Origin: Seongchinamella unica
Lineage (GTDB): Bacteria > Pseudomonadota > Gammaproteobacteria > Pseudomonadales > Halieaceae
Length of the DNA: 64,000 bases
Direction of reading: 5' to 3'
Assembly (NCBI RefSeq): GCF_004354085.1
Contig: NZ_SMSE01000002.1
Span: forward strand, 1,017,392-1,081,391
This document shows, in pieces, positions 42,431-51,577 of the stretch (position 1 is its first letter; every line of letters begins with the position of its first letter). A program made the translations under genes and the position numbers. The notes beneath the pieces are model-generated. The model searched no databases, had not been told where the DNA came from, and worked only from the letters and a program-made list of their open reading frames with translations.

Positions 42431-42826
42431 ATGTACGTTACCGCAGAACACCTGAGAGACCAGGTCATCCGGCCTACTCTCAAATATCTGGGAAAATGGA
42501 CGCCGGCGAGTGAATCTTTTCTGCTCAACGCCGCAGTAGACGCCCCGGACCTGGGGTTGTTCTCCGCACGCAATGACGGCCTCGGGCTGTTCCACATCAC
42601 CGCGTCACAGCACCGCGACCTGTGGGACCGTTACCTGGCCTTCAATCCGGACATGGCAAGCCGGGTGCGGGGGCTGGCCAGCCAGCGGGCGTTCCTCAGC
42701 GACCCCGATGGCGAGTTGCAGACCAACCTGAGCTATTGCACCGCAATCGCCTGGCTGCTCTACCAACGTGCCGGTCTGGCCAAGGAAACCGGCGGCGTCG
42801 ACAACAGCGAAGTGGCCATGGCCTGA
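42431..42826 (+). CDS. Small conserved protein, phage-associated family
   Basis: This 131-residue soluble protein carries the motif order IRPTLKYLGKWTPASE, then ARNDGLGLFHITASQHRDLWDRYL. It resembles a family often annotated as phage structural or putative peptidoglycan-associated protein. In that family the middle part resembles lysozyme-like folds (GPALGLYQIEPATHRDL-type consensus, from memory). No tail, capsid or lysis genes are near, so a domesticated or stand-alone copy is likely. A GAGG sequence precedes the start. Confidence 0.6.
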   Translation: MYVTAEHLRDQVIRPTLKYLGKWTPASESFLLNAAVDAPDLGLFSARNDGLGLFHITASQHRDLWDRYLAFNPDMASRVRGLASQRAFLSDPDGELQTNLSYCTAIAWLLYQRAGLAKETGGVDNSEVAMA

Positions 42827-42853
42827 GCCGCCAGGGGCCCTGCCCCACCCGGC

Positions 42854-43486
42854 TCACGCCTCCAGTTCCACCAGTGCCCGCCACAGGGCCAGGTCTTCGG
42901 GCCGATCAATATCCTGCAGCTCTGCCAGTGGTTGCCATCCAGCCCCCGTCCGCTCGAACCTGGCCACCGTTTCTGCGAAAACCCCGGCAGTACCCCATTT
43001 CACCCCCGCGAACCAGCGCACGTCCACCTGGCGCACCCCGATCAATACATAGCCGCCATCCGTCGCCGGTCCGAGCACCACATCCCTGCCGTCCAGGGCG
43101 TCGATGGCGGACGCCAGGTAGTCGCGGTCAATCTGGGGGCAATCACTGCCCACCAAAATCACCTTGTTATGGGTCTGCAGGCCGGCCGCCAGGGCATGGC
43201 ACATGCGCTGGCCAAGGTCGCCACCCTGTTGCCTGCGCACCGCCCGTACGCCGAGACGCTCGCACTGCCGGAACAGGGGTGAGGCGGTATTCCCGGCAAC
43301 CGCCAGTTCCACCCGACCCAGGCCGGCACTGGTCAGTTTGCGGGCAGTCCAGAGGACTAACTCCCGGTGCAGATGGCAGGCCTCGGCGGGCGCGAGGGCG
43401 GGTATCATTCGGGTTTTCACCCTGCCCGGGACCGGCTCCCTGGCAAACTGGATCAACAGCACATCACCCACGCTGACTGCCTCCAT
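42854..43486 (-). CDS. Glycosyltransferase-like protein of arsenosugar cluster (TIGR04282, DUF2064)
   Basis: The 210-residue protein begins FAREPVPGRVKTRMIPALAP and includes VILVGSDCPQIDRDYL and DVVLGPATDGGYVLIGV. These are the nucleotide-binding and metal-binding motifs of the DUF2064/TIGR04282 family, which accompanies arsenosugar biosynthesis. The ATG at 43486 overlaps the upstream glycosyltransferase by 23 bp, so the genes are coupled. The predicted role is sugar or nucleotide transfer in making arsenosugars, or a related radical-SAM product (family context). Confidence 0.88.
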   Translation of the reverse strand: MEAVSVGDVLLIQFAREPVPGRVKTRMIPALAPAEACHLHRELVLWTARKLTSAGLGRVELAVAGNTASPLFRQCERLGVRAVRRQQGGDLGQRMCHALAAGLQTHNKVILVGSDCPQIDRDYLASAIDALDGRDVVLGPATDGGYVLIGVRQVDVRWFAGVKWGTAGVFAETVARFERTGAGWQPLAELQDIDRPEDLALWRALVELEA

Positions 43487-44156
43487 AGTAGTGACGCCAC
43501 AAGCGCTGCGGTGAAACACCCAGGGCATAGGCCAGCCGCAGCGCCCACATGGTGACGACGGTTTTGACCACGCCGTGCTGGCGCCAGCGACGGCTGGAGG
43601 TGGTGACCGGCTCGGCAATCACCAGCGGCGCAGCCTGGCGCCGGAAGCGCTTGCAGATCGCCACGTCCTCCATCAGCGGGATATCGTCAAAGCCCCCCGC
43701 CCGCAGCAGTTCTTCGCGCGCAAAAAACAGCATCTGGTCCCCGGTGGCAACACGGGTCACCCGGGACCGTCCGTTGATGAACGCGCTGATCAGCCGGAAC
43801 TGCCATTCCCCACCACTCAGGCGCAGGTGACAAAACCCCCAGCGGGGACCACTGCCAAGGTAGCCTGCCAGGGCCTGCTCAGACACCGATGGCCGGCTGT
43901 CGGCATGGAGGAAAAACAGGTAGTCACCGCTGGCTGCCTGCAGCCCGGCATTCATCTGCCGGGCGCGCCCGGGCAGTGACTGCAGCAGTTGATCACAGAG
44001 GGGACGAGCCAGGGTACAGGTCGCGTCACTGCTGCCGCCGTCGACGACCACCAGTTGCGCCTGCGGATATTGCGAACGCAACCGGGACAGCAGGTCGGCA
44101 ATCGTTCCGGCCTCGTCGAGGGTGGGTATGATAAAACTACAGGCGGTTGGCGCCAC
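43464..44156 (-). CDS. Family 2 glycosyltransferase of arsenosugar cluster (TIGR04283)
   Basis: The 230-residue GT-A glycosyltransferase has SFIIPTLDEAGTIADLL, VVDGGSSDAT, the DXD-like FLHADSRP, and the late GDQMLFFAREELL. TIGR04283 members are co-located with ArsS. A GTG at 44156, two bases past the ArsS stop, is the most likely start. A TTG start seven codons earlier would overlap arsS. A C-terminal helix may lie near the membrane. Confidence 0.87.
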   Translation of the reverse strand: MAPTACSFIIPTLDEAGTIADLLSRLRSQYPQAQLVVVDGGSSDATCTLARPLCDQLLQSLPGRARQMNAGLQAASGDYLFFLHADSRPSVSEQALAGYLGSGPRWGFCHLRLSGGEWQFRLISAFINGRSRVTRVATGDQMLFFAREELLRAGGFDDIPLMEDVAICKRFRRQAAPLVIAEPVTTSSRRWRQHGVVKTVVTMWALRLAYALGVSPQRLWRHYYGGSQRG

Positions 44157-44158
44157 GC

Positions 44159-45115
44159 CTACAGCGCACCACCACAACTGCTGCCCTGGCCCGCGGTGCA
44201 GCCATAGCAGTGCTCTCCGGTCACAATGGCCTTGCCGGTGAGACGGGTCCCGGCGAGCAGGTCGCGCAGGTGCAGCCGGGAATCGCTGGCCAGCACCGGC
44301 AGTTGCAGCATCTGGTTGAAGTCACAATCGTACACGTAGCCCTGCCAGTCCACGCTGAGCAGGGACTTACACATCAGCCCCGCAAGGTTGCTCTCACTGA
44401 AGTTCTCCCGCAACAGGCTCATGTAATCCGTGTACTGCCCCTGGGCGAGCAACACCGCGCCAAAGCGGCTGATCGGCATATTGGTGATGGTGAACAGCTG
44501 GTTGAAGCGAATGCCAAAGCGCTCGCCCAGTTCGCGCTTGTAGTCAGCTTCCAGCGCCTGCTGCGGTGGCGGTAATACCGGGCCCACCGGGTTGTAAACC
44601 AGATTTAACTGCAGGCGGGGGTCCGCACCGTAGCCGAGCTCATTCAATGTGCGAACAGCGCGAATACTGGTGTCGTACACGCCCTTGCCGCGCTGCTCCT
44701 CGACATTTTCCTCCAGGTAGCAGGGCAGCGACGCGGTAATTTCCACTCCCTGCTCGGCGAGAAACTGCGCCAGGGATTCCTGGCCGGGCTCGAACAGGAC
44801 GGTGAGGTTACAGCGGTCGATGACGTGAAGGCCGAGGGCACGGGCCTCGACCACAAGCCGCCGGAACTGCGGGTTCATCTCCGGTGCGCCGCCAGTCAGG
44901 TCGAGGGTATGCACGCCCGCTGCTGCCGCAACCTGCAACACCTGGTCCACGGTTTCGGCGGTCATCAACTCGGTACGGCTGGGGCCGGCATTAACGTGGC
45001 AATGCACGCAACTGAGGTTACACAGGTAGCCGAGGTTCACCTGCAGGGTTTCCACCCCCTGGCGAATCAGGGAGGGAAAATCACTCTCCAGCAGCAGCGG
45101 CCGTGTGTCCTGCAT
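44159..45115 (-). CDS. arsS: Arsenosugar biosynthesis radical SAM protein ArsS
   Basis: The 318-residue radical SAM enzyme has the CxxxCxxC cluster motif in NLGYLCNLSCVHCHV (about 37-44) and a C-terminal DUF3641 region. The C-terminal part has the Cys-rich end GEHCYGCTAGQGSSCGG. ArsS is the enzyme that transfers the deoxyadenosyl group in arsenosugar synthesis (family knowledge). The ATG at 45115 is preferred over an upstream TTG. It is followed by the two glycosyltransferase genes in one tight operon, and is preceded by slt on the same strand. No arsM is in the window. Confidence 0.9.
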   Translation of the reverse strand: MQDTRPLLLESDFPSLIRQGVETLQVNLGYLCNLSCVHCHVNAGPSRTELMTAETVDQVLQVAAAAGVHTLDLTGGAPEMNPQFRRLVVEARALGLHVIDRCNLTVLFEPGQESLAQFLAEQGVEITASLPCYLEENVEEQRGKGVYDTSIRAVRTLNELGYGADPRLQLNLVYNPVGPVLPPPQQALEADYKRELGERFGIRFNQLFTITNMPISRFGAVLLAQGQYTDYMSLLRENFSESNLAGLMCKSLLSVDWQGYVYDCDFNQMLQLPVLASDSRLHLRDLLAGTRLTGKAIVTGEHCYGCTAGQGSSCGGAL

Positions 45116-45139
45116 CAGCGGTTCCCGGTGGCGTGGCAA

Positions 45140-47077
45140 TCAGTAGAGCGCTGTGCGCTCCGCGTCGGTCAGCAGGCTGAGAGTATCCCCCAGCCGGTAC
45201 TGGAATACCACGTTATAGGACAGTACCGCCTGGACATAGTTGCGGGTTTCCCGGTAGGGAATGGTCTCCACCCAGATATCCACCGGCACCTGGTCTCCCC
45301 GGGGGTTACGCCAGCGGTCGACCCGGTGTGGCCCGGCATTGTAGGCGGCCAGGGCGAAGATCCGGTTGCCGTCAAAACGGTCCAGCAACTGCCGGTAGTA
45401 GGCACTGCCCAGCAGGATGTTGTGCTCCACCTCGTACAGTTCGTCCCGGCTGTGGGGACGGCCGATCCTGGACGCGACAGCCTTGCCGGTAGCGGGCATG
45501 ATCTGCATCAGCCCCTGGGCACCTACCGGCGAGCGCGCTTCGGGGAAGAAGGCACTCTCCCGGCGGGCAATCGCCATCAGCTCGGTGTGGGGCACCTGTT
45601 GCACGACCGCATACTGCTGGAAGGTGTCCTCGTAGGGCGTGGGAAAGCGGACATCGAGCGCGTCCCAGGCCTGCGCCCGGGTGGCGGCATCAATCGCCAT
45701 GCGGTGCCAGCCCTGCTCTGCCGCCAACCGCGCCAGGGCCTGCTGCCGGTCGGGTTCCTGGGTGTCCTGCAATACCTTGAACCACTCCGACTGGGCGTTG
45801 CGCTGCTCCTGGTGAAAAGTGAGCTCACCGATGCGCTGCACGGCAGGTAACTGGTGTAACGGCCCTGTGCCCGCAGACTGCAGCACCAACGGCTTGTAGT
45901 TAAATGCGTAGGGCTTGCGCAGGCGGTCCGCCGCGAGGAAGCCGTAGTAGTCGCGTTCCCCCGCCAGTTCCTCCAGCAATTGCCGGGAGGCCACGTCGTC
46001 TCCGGCCTGGGCATAAGAGCGTGCCTGCCAGTAGCGCCAGACCTCCTTTTCCCTGGCCCCGTCCGACAGCAGGGGCAGGGTCGCCGCCAGTGCCGGCCAG
46101 TCCTGCTCAGCCAGCGCCCAGCGCAGCCTGATTTCCACCAGCTGGTCTTCGCCCAGGCGTTGCAGCGCACCCGGTAACCATTCCAGGTTGGCCTCGGTTC
46201 TGGCGAACAGGCTTTGCCGGGCGATGGCGTATTCCACCTGCCGGCGTTGCTCTTCGTTAAAGCGCAACCGGCCGCGGTAGTACTCCCAGTCATCCAGTGC
46301 CCTGGCGGGGTTGTAACGGGCCAGGTAGGCCAGGCCGTGGGTGGCGATGTCCGCCGAATAGGGTTCGTCGGCAGGCAGTTTGTGGCTGCGTAGCTTTACG
46401 GGCTGCCGGTAAACGGCCAGCAGTTTATCGGACCAGGGGCGGAGCTGGTCGCTGCCCTTGCGCGCCACATAGGTCATCAGCGAGCGCTGGCGGGCGTCAA
46501 ATGCCTTTAACAATCGCGCCCAGACTGCCTCGTCGCTGATCTGGCCCGCTTTCAGCCAGGCATCGAACAGCGGGTCGCACTGCTTGGGCCGGGACTGGCC
46601 GTGCACCCAGAGGCGTTCGGCCCCCTCCCAGGCCGCCAGAGTGTCACCCGTGGCGAGTTTGGCCCGGAAATAATAACACTTGAGATCGACACTGACCGGT
46701 TCATCCGGCTTTACCGCCAGGAAATCCTGCCAGCGCCGGTCTTTCCCGGCCTGGCGCAGGTAGGTACCGAGGAAGCGGTTGGGTAAGGGAGTGTCCTCAC
46801 TGAGGCTGATGAAGCGCCGGGCGTCTGCCGGGCGCACCTTGTGCACCTGTCGATTGAGCTGGTAGTAGTCGAGATAAACCGCGAGCGGGTAGTCTTCCAG
46901 ACCGGGACGCAACTGCCGGTACTCGGTCCACTGGCCGCGATCGATGGCCTCCACGGCAGCGGAATAGCCGTCTCGCGAAGCGTCCAGTTGCTCGGGCGGC
47001 GCCGGAATGGCGAGGGCCGGCAGGCCGATCAGGAGGAGGAAGGCATAGCCCGCAACTCTGGCCTGGTACCGCAACAC
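45140..47077 (-). CDS. slt: Soluble lytic murein transglycosylase (Slt70-type)
   Basis: The 645-residue periplasmic enzyme has a signal peptide (LLLIGLPALA) and a long helical U-ring of superhelical repeats (about 40-440). A C-terminal transglycosylase SLT domain follows, with the catalytic Glu in ELMAIARRESAFFPEARS, then SPVGAQGLMQIMPATGKAVA and NILLGSAYYRQLLDRFDG. The length matches E. coli Slt. It cleaves peptidoglycan with 1,6-anhydromuramic acid formation. It lies immediately upstream of arsS with no functional link visible. Confidence 0.94.
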   Translation of the reverse strand: MLRYQARVAGYAFLLLIGLPALAIPAPPEQLDASRDGYSAAVEAIDRGQWTEYRQLRPGLEDYPLAVYLDYYQLNRQVHKVRPADARRFISLSEDTPLPNRFLGTYLRQAGKDRRWQDFLAVKPDEPVSVDLKCYYFRAKLATGDTLAAWEGAERLWVHGQSRPKQCDPLFDAWLKAGQISDEAVWARLLKAFDARQRSLMTYVARKGSDQLRPWSDKLLAVYRQPVKLRSHKLPADEPYSADIATHGLAYLARYNPARALDDWEYYRGRLRFNEEQRRQVEYAIARQSLFARTEANLEWLPGALQRLGEDQLVEIRLRWALAEQDWPALAATLPLLSDGAREKEVWRYWQARSYAQAGDDVASRQLLEELAGERDYYGFLAADRLRKPYAFNYKPLVLQSAGTGPLHQLPAVQRIGELTFHQEQRNAQSEWFKVLQDTQEPDRQQALARLAAEQGWHRMAIDAATRAQAWDALDVRFPTPYEDTFQQYAVVQQVPHTELMAIARRESAFFPEARSPVGAQGLMQIMPATGKAVASRIGRPHSRDELYEVEHNILLGSAYYRQLLDRFDGNRIFALAAYNAGPHRVDRWRNPRGDQVPVDIWVETIPYRETRNYVQAVLSYNVVFQYRLGDTLSLLTDAERTALY

Positions 47078-47193
47078 AAAACACCCTCAGCGCTAAGCTG
47101 TCATTGAACGTGCCCCCGGGACGGGGGCGCTGACTGGCTACAGATTGATACGAGCCGGGCGGGATTGCAACAGGTGCCGGCAAAAATTCCCGG

Positions 47194-47754
47194 TTAGAAC
47201 AGCAGGCCAACGGTGGGAAAGTTGATGTCCGCGTAATCCAGCACCACGTCACGCTGGCGCAGCCGATAACCGTCGCTCCCCGCCAGCAGCGTATCGCGCC
47301 GCTGGCCGCTGTACAGAAAGTCCGCCGACCCGGGCCGGGCGTAGAACAGGTGGAAATTACTGAGCACCTCCAGCGCCTCGCCCTTGCGGGCCATCAGTTC
47401 CACATTGCCGACGATTCTGCGGGTCCGGGGAGGCGGGTTTTCCGACCAGGAATTGACCTTGAACGCGCGCTCCACCCGCAGCATCAGGTGCACATAGGTT
47501 TCTTCCCGCAGCGGACAGCCAAGGGAATCGGCGCCTTCGAGTTCGCGCTCCACGCTGATCATGTCCTCACAGCCCCGCTGCCGGTTATCGACCATCAGGT
47601 TGGTTCGTGCTGGCAAGCGGTAGCTGATATCGGGGCACAGCAGCGCCAGCCACTGGCGGTACTGGCGATTGTCCAGCAACCGGGCCTCATGGAAGTAAAA
47701 GCGTTCCAGCGCGCGCTGCTCCTCGGGGGTGGTCTGCAGCGACACCGTAGTCAT
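47194..47754 (-). CDS. Aromatic-ring-hydroxylating dioxygenase beta subunit
   Basis: This 186-residue SnoaL-like protein has the Ring_hydroxyl_B pattern: ALERFYFHEARLLDNRQYRQWLALL (written in parts ALERFYFHEARLLD / NRQYRQWLALL) and then LMRVERAFKVNSWSE. The structural beta subunit supports the alpha subunit's trimer. Its ATG overlaps the alpha gene end by 4 bp, so the two subunits are coupled. The reductase and ferredoxin are not nearby, as is often the case for such partners. Confidence 0.9.
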   Translation of the reverse strand: MTTVSLQTTPEEQRALERFYFHEARLLDNRQYRQWLALLCPDISYRLPARTNLMVDNRQRGCEDMISVERELEGADSLGCPLREETYVHLMLRVERAFKVNSWSENPPPRTRRIVGNVELMARKGEALEVLSNFHLFYARPGSADFLYSGQRRDTLLAGSDGYRLRQRDVVLDYADINFPTVGLLF

Positions 47755-49031
47755 TGCCCGCCCTCCACAGACTGCAGGTCGTCGCGCCAGCGCCGGAAAA
47801 AGTGGCGGGCGTAAAACTCATTGGCCGTCACCGAGACCAGCCCGGGCAATTGCGGGTGCCCGGCTTCCTCCCCGAGCCCGAGGCCGTAGAAGAATGGGCG
47901 GTCGTCGGCAAAGTCGATACTGGCCCCGCGATACTGCTGCACCCACACCTCCGAGTCCTCCTGCTCCAGGATGCCCCCGGGACCGAAAAAGGAGCTGTAG
48001 TTGCGGCGCAGGGTCTGCTTGATGGTGTCCGGCGCATCGGCAGGAACGACCGCCCAGCTCCAGTACTCCACCTTGCCCGGGCCGCGGGGATGGGAGACCT
48101 TGAACGAGGTGTTGGACCAGAGGAAAGACAGGTTGGGGTAAATGCCGTAGGTCAACCCTTTCATGCGGGCCCGCAGATCCCCTACCCGCTCCGCCGCCTG
48201 TGCCTGGACGTCGCGCAGGTACTGCCTGACCTCGTCAGTGCCGAGTATGGCGCCCATGCCTTCCATGCCCCAGGCCACCTCGTCCACGGGGGCGTCCTCG
48301 GGCATCAGGCGAAAGGTAGCGCCGTGACCGGGTGCGGTGACCGCACTGTAGCCGATCGCCTCGATCTGCTGCTGAATCTCCCGGGGAATGATCGCCGCGT
48401 GCAGAAAGGCCCCGTGGTTGACATCGCCGAGCTGGTTTTCAACCGGCAGTTTCCAGTTGGCGTCCATCACCCAGCGGTGCGGGGCCCCCAAAAATTCGAT
48501 GCCGCCGGGAAAACGGCCGAAGAAGGCATCCAGGTAAAATCGCATGTCACCCAGGTAATCCTCCAGCGGAATGATGGCTTCGTCAAAGCTACCGAACACC
48601 AGGCCGCGCCAGCTCTCCACCCGGGGTACCCGTTTCAGCCCGAGCGCGGACTTGTCCGGCTTGCACCTGACCTCACTCTCCTGGGGAATAGTGACCAGGT
48701 CGCCCTCAACCGTGTAGGACCAGCTGTGATAGGGACAGACAAAGCGCCGGGTATTGCCATGGCTGGCCCGGCACACCGGCAGGCCCCGGTGGGTACAGCT
48801 GTTGATACTGGCGTGAATGCCGCCATCGCCGCCGCGGGCGAGAATCACCGGCGTTTCGCACATATAGGCCTGGACAAAATCCCCCGGTTCACGAATCTGC
48901 GACTCGTGCCCGAGGAACAACCAGGCGCGACCGAAGATGCCCCGCTTTTCCAGCTCGTAAACCTGCTGATCGGCCCAGCAGCGCCGGCTGATAAGGGAGG
49001 CATCGTCATTGACAAGATCGGCGACACGCAC
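47751..49031 (-). CDS. Rieske dioxygenase alpha subunit (ring-hydroxylating)
   Basis: The 426-residue oxygenase has the Rieske [2Fe-2S] ligands in CTHRGL and CPYHSWSY (about 80-104). The mononuclear iron motif is ENQLGDVNHGAFLHAAI, which contributes the His/His ligands. Length is usual for alpha subunits. It dihydroxylates an aromatic or alicyclic substrate; the specific one cannot be inferred. It heads the alpha-beta operon. It is divergent from the TetR gene, with an AT-rich promoter between. Confidence 0.92.
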   Translation of the reverse strand: MRVADLVNDDASLISRRCWADQQVYELEKRGIFGRAWLFLGHESQIREPGDFVQAYMCETPVILARGGDGGIHASINSCTHRGLPVCRASHGNTRRFVCPYHSWSYTVEGDLVTIPQESEVRCKPDKSALGLKRVPRVESWRGLVFGSFDEAIIPLEDYLGDMRFYLDAFFGRFPGGIEFLGAPHRWVMDANWKLPVENQLGDVNHGAFLHAAIIPREIQQQIEAIGYSAVTAPGHGATFRLMPEDAPVDEVAWGMEGMGAILGTDEVRQYLRDVQAQAAERVGDLRARMKGLTYGIYPNLSFLWSNTSFKVSHPRGPGKVEYWSWAVVPADAPDTIKQTLRRNYSSFFGPGGILEQEDSEVWVQQYRGASIDFADDRPFFYGLGLGEEAGHPQLPGLVSVTANEFYARHFFRRWRDDLQSVEGGQ

Positions 49032-49151
49032 GGACAGACTCCTGTTATATTATCGTGTATTAATTTTTATAGCGTATAACGGGTGAGAAGTCGAAATATC
49101 GGCCGCAATATGGTATTTACTGCCTAAATTATGACAATCAGTTGATAATTT

Positions 49152-49769
49152 ATGCCGGAACAGGCCCGTAAGCTGACCAAAGGCCAGCGCACCGCCAGCC
49201 GACTGATGGACGCGGCAGAGGAATTGTTTGCCCGCCAGGGCTATGAGGGAACCAGCCTGCGCCAGATAGCCGCCGCCGCAACCATCAGGGAACCCGGCAT
49301 CTACAACCACTTCAGCGGCAAGCAGGGGCTGTACGAGGCGGTACTGCACCGTGCGCTGGCGCCCATGGCCAGCGCCATGACGGAACGCCTGGATCAGGCC
49401 GAAGGATTGCGGGACTACACCGACCTGCCCTCGGTCATGACTGACCTGCTGCTGGCCCATCCGCAAATGGCAGCCCTGTTTCACCAGGCGCTGCAAAGTG
49501 ACAGTGACTCAGTAGGAAATCGGCTGGTATTGCGCTGGCTGGACGAACTGTTCCGGCAAGGCATGCTGAGCATGGAAGACCTGCGCGCCGACGGCGACCG
49601 GGAAACCCTGGCACTCAACGTGATTGCCATGTTCAATATTGTCACCGGCTACGTGCTGTCCCAGCAGGCGTTCGCCTCCATGACCGGCGGCGATATAAGG
49701 CACCCGGCCACCCTCGACAAGCAGAAACGCCTCCTGCGCAGGGTGATCCGGGCGATGCTGATCAGCTGA
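49152..49769 (+). CDS. TetR-family regulator (Rieske cluster)
   Basis: The 205-residue regulator has the TetR HTH (RLMDAAEELFARQGYEGTSLRQIA, given as RLMDAAEELFARQGY / EGTSLRQIA, then EPGIYNHFSGKQGLYEAV) and a ligand domain typical of AcrR/BetI-like proteins. It is divergent from the Rieske alpha gene, sharing a 120-bp intergenic region. That region contains a short TTATA-GCG-TATAA inverted repeat (49067-49079), which may be its operator. It probably represses the dioxygenase operon. Confidence 0.88.
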   Translation: MPEQARKLTKGQRTASRLMDAAEELFARQGYEGTSLRQIAAAATIREPGIYNHFSGKQGLYEAVLHRALAPMASAMTERLDQAEGLRDYTDLPSVMTDLLLAHPQMAALFHQALQSDSDSVGNRLVLRWLDELFRQGMLSMEDLRADGDRETLALNVIAMFNIVTGYVLSQQAFASMTGGDIRHPATLDKQKRLLRRVIRAMLIS

Positions 49770-49798
49770 CCGCCCGCGGGGACGGCCAGCGCCAGCGA

Positions 49799-50221
49799 TC
49801 AGTTGATTTCGATCCGTCGCCTGACCGGGGGCTTCTCCACCAGCTTGGGCGCTTTCAGCTTGAGCACGCCATCGCTAAACGAAGCCTCGATATCCTCTTC
49901 ATGGACATCGCCGCCCAGATTGAAGCTGCGCATAAACTTGCCATAGCGCCGCTCCTGGCGAATGATCTTGCCCTCTTTCTCTTCCTTGTCTTCCTGGGTG
50001 TTTTCCGCCTCCAGGGTCAGGATCCCGTCCTTCACGTGGACGTGAATATTCTCCTTGGGAATACCGGGCAACTCCGCGGTGATCTCGTAGTGATCGTCCG
50101 CATCCTTGATATCTACCCGCGGGGCAAAGAAGTCGCCCATTTCACGGTCCGCGACACGCGGCCAGTTATCACCAAAAAAGCGATCGACATCGAACAAACT
50201 GCTACGGGGAACTAAAGACAT
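49799..50221 (-). CDS. Small heat-shock protein (Hsp20/alpha-crystallin)
   Basis: The 140-residue chaperone has the alpha-crystallin domain (about 35-130): VDIKDADDHYEITAELPGIP, VHVKDGILTLEAEN, ASFSDGVLKLKAPK. A short N-terminal arm MSLVPRSSLFDVDRFF precedes it. The C-terminal I-x-I-type motif is weak (RRRIEIN). It binds unfolding proteins without ATP. The gene is followed on the other strand by tRNA-Arg. No CIRCE or ROSE element was recognised. Confidence 0.94.
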   Translation of the reverse strand: MSLVPRSSLFDVDRFFGDNWPRVADREMGDFFAPRVDIKDADDHYEITAELPGIPKENIHVHVKDGILTLEAENTQEDKEEKEGKIIRQERRYGKFMRSFNLGGDVHEEDIEASFSDGVLKLKAPKLVEKPPVRRRIEIN

Positions 50222-50437
50222 CCGACACCTCCTGTTTTCATGTGGTTTGTCTTTTCCTGTAACAGTAGATAGGTCTGAAACTGCTGGTTTTCAAGGCATG
50301 ATAACTGATTGCTCCTGAACCATTGATTTACATCAAATCGCAGGATTTACCGGATTGCCCCCGTTGTGGAAGCCTATGGACATAGAGCAGGCTTGCCAAG
50401 CTCCGCGCCAAACGGAATAATGCGCCCTCCTCATTAC

Positions 50438-50514
50438 CCGCCTGTAGCTCAGCTGGATAGAGCAGCCGCCTCCTAAGCGGCAGGTCGCAAGTTCGAATCT
50501 TGCCAGGCGGACCA
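50438..50514 (+). tRNA. tRNA-Arg (anticodon CCT)
   Basis: The cloverleaf is complete. Acceptor CCGCCTG pairs with CAGGCGG, the D-arm starts GCTC, and the anticodon stem GCCGC/GCGGC encloses loop CTCCTAA with anticodon CCT at 50472-50474. The T-arm GCAAG-TTCGAAT-CTTGC is present, and the CCA end is encoded. The boundary lies at the start of a gene-poor, AT-richer segment. tRNA genes are frequent attachment sites, but no integrase or direct repeat of its 3' end was found here. Confidence 0.95.
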
Positions 50515-50739
50515 ACTTCTATAGATTCATGGACTTATAGCGACTGCACCTGCCGATTCTATGGGTGGGTATGCCGCTCTTTGTCGGTGGGTCTATGTGT
50601 ATCCCGAGAATGTCCGCTGTTACCTCGGGAAGGAGACGTTCTCCTTGCCAGAGACCAGGCACGGCCCGTTGTCAGCTTTCGCCTACAGGCGGTCATCGGT
50701 CTATCCTTTTCAGAGGTCTAACAACACGGAGAATATGAT

Positions 50740-51114
50740 ATGACCGAGTATGAAATCGTGGACGTCATCAACAACGCGACTAGTAATATGATTGCTGCTC
50801 AAGCGCTATTTATTACGGTTGTCTCTGCTTATGTAGTGGTCGCATACACTGTTGGGAAAGACCTGACGCTTTATCAAGTATCTTTTGTCAACTTTGGATT
50901 ATTACTTTTTGTCTTCATTTCGGTCCAAAGCGCGCTGGGCTTGACAGGCATAATCTCACTTCATATAGACAAGTTAATTGAATATAGAGGGATCGGCGAG
51001 TCAGAGGCAGCTTCGATGGCAGTTATGAAGGTTTTCCTTGTCGGTGTGAGAGCCATTTTGATCATCGGGGCCTTTATCTTTATGTGGCAGGTTCGCCACC
51101 CAAAGACCGAATAA
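50740..51114 (+). CDS. Small membrane protein, tandem paralogue 1
   Basis: The 124-residue protein has about three hydrophobic segments (near 20-40, 50-70 and 95-115) and ends in FMWQVRHPKTE. It has no signal peptide cleavage site and is probably an inner-membrane protein of unknown function. The next gene ends with a near-identical tail (FMWSVRHPASE) and shares the QA...I...AYV-VAY-x2-G pattern, so they are tandem duplicates. Codon use is AT-richer than in the core genes. An ACGGAGAA Shine-Dalgarno precedes the ATG. Confidence 0.72.
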   Translation: MTEYEIVDVINNATSNMIAAQALFITVVSAYVVVAYTVGKDLTLYQVSFVNFGLLLFVFISVQSALGLTGIISLHIDKLIEYRGIGESEAASMAVMKVFLVGVRAILIIGAFIFMWQVRHPKTE

Positions 51115-51184
51115 TTCGCTCTTTGAGGTGCGGTCCATCGTCTATGCTTTTTTGGGAGAAGAAATATCTAAGGGGCAAACATGT

Positions 51185-51577
51185 ATGATTGATTACGATC
51201 TAATTAGTGCTCGAGAGGCTATTGCGCAAACTGCAGTGGCTATGGCTGAGGTCCAAGCAAGCCATATTGCTATATATCTAACGATCATCTTCGCCTACAT
51301 CTCAGTCGCATACATTGCTGGCAGCAAGCTGAGTCGCCTGCAATTAGTTTTAACAACCTTTCTATTTGTAGCTGCCTCTATCCGTCAAATAGTCGGAATA
51401 GTTACGCTTTCTCAGGTGATACTTTTGAAGCATTCTCAGTTGGTTGAGCTGGCGGGTGGAGCTGCCGTGGGGATGGGGGTTCAGCACTCACCCTGGTGGC
51501 CTGCAGCAATTTGGTCAACTGGTTTGTTCGCAGCCTTGTTGTTTATGTGGAGCGTACGGCATCCTGCATCTGAGTGA
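51185..51577 (+). CDS. Small membrane protein, tandem paralogue 2
   Basis: The 130-residue protein starts at 51185; a nested out-of-frame ATG four bases earlier gives only a tripeptide. It has about three TM segments and the shared C-terminal FMWSVRHP. Similarity to the preceding gene is highest in AIYLTIIFAYISVAYIAG and the last 10 residues. Together they look like an old duplication kept as a pair, perhaps a heteromeric complex. No known family is recognised. Confidence 0.68.
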   Translation: MIDYDLISAREAIAQTAVAMAEVQASHIAIYLTIIFAYISVAYIAGSKLSRLQLVLTTFLFVAASIRQIVGIVTLSQVILLKHSQLVELAGGAAVGMGVQHSPWWPAAIWSTGLFAALLFMWSVRHPASE

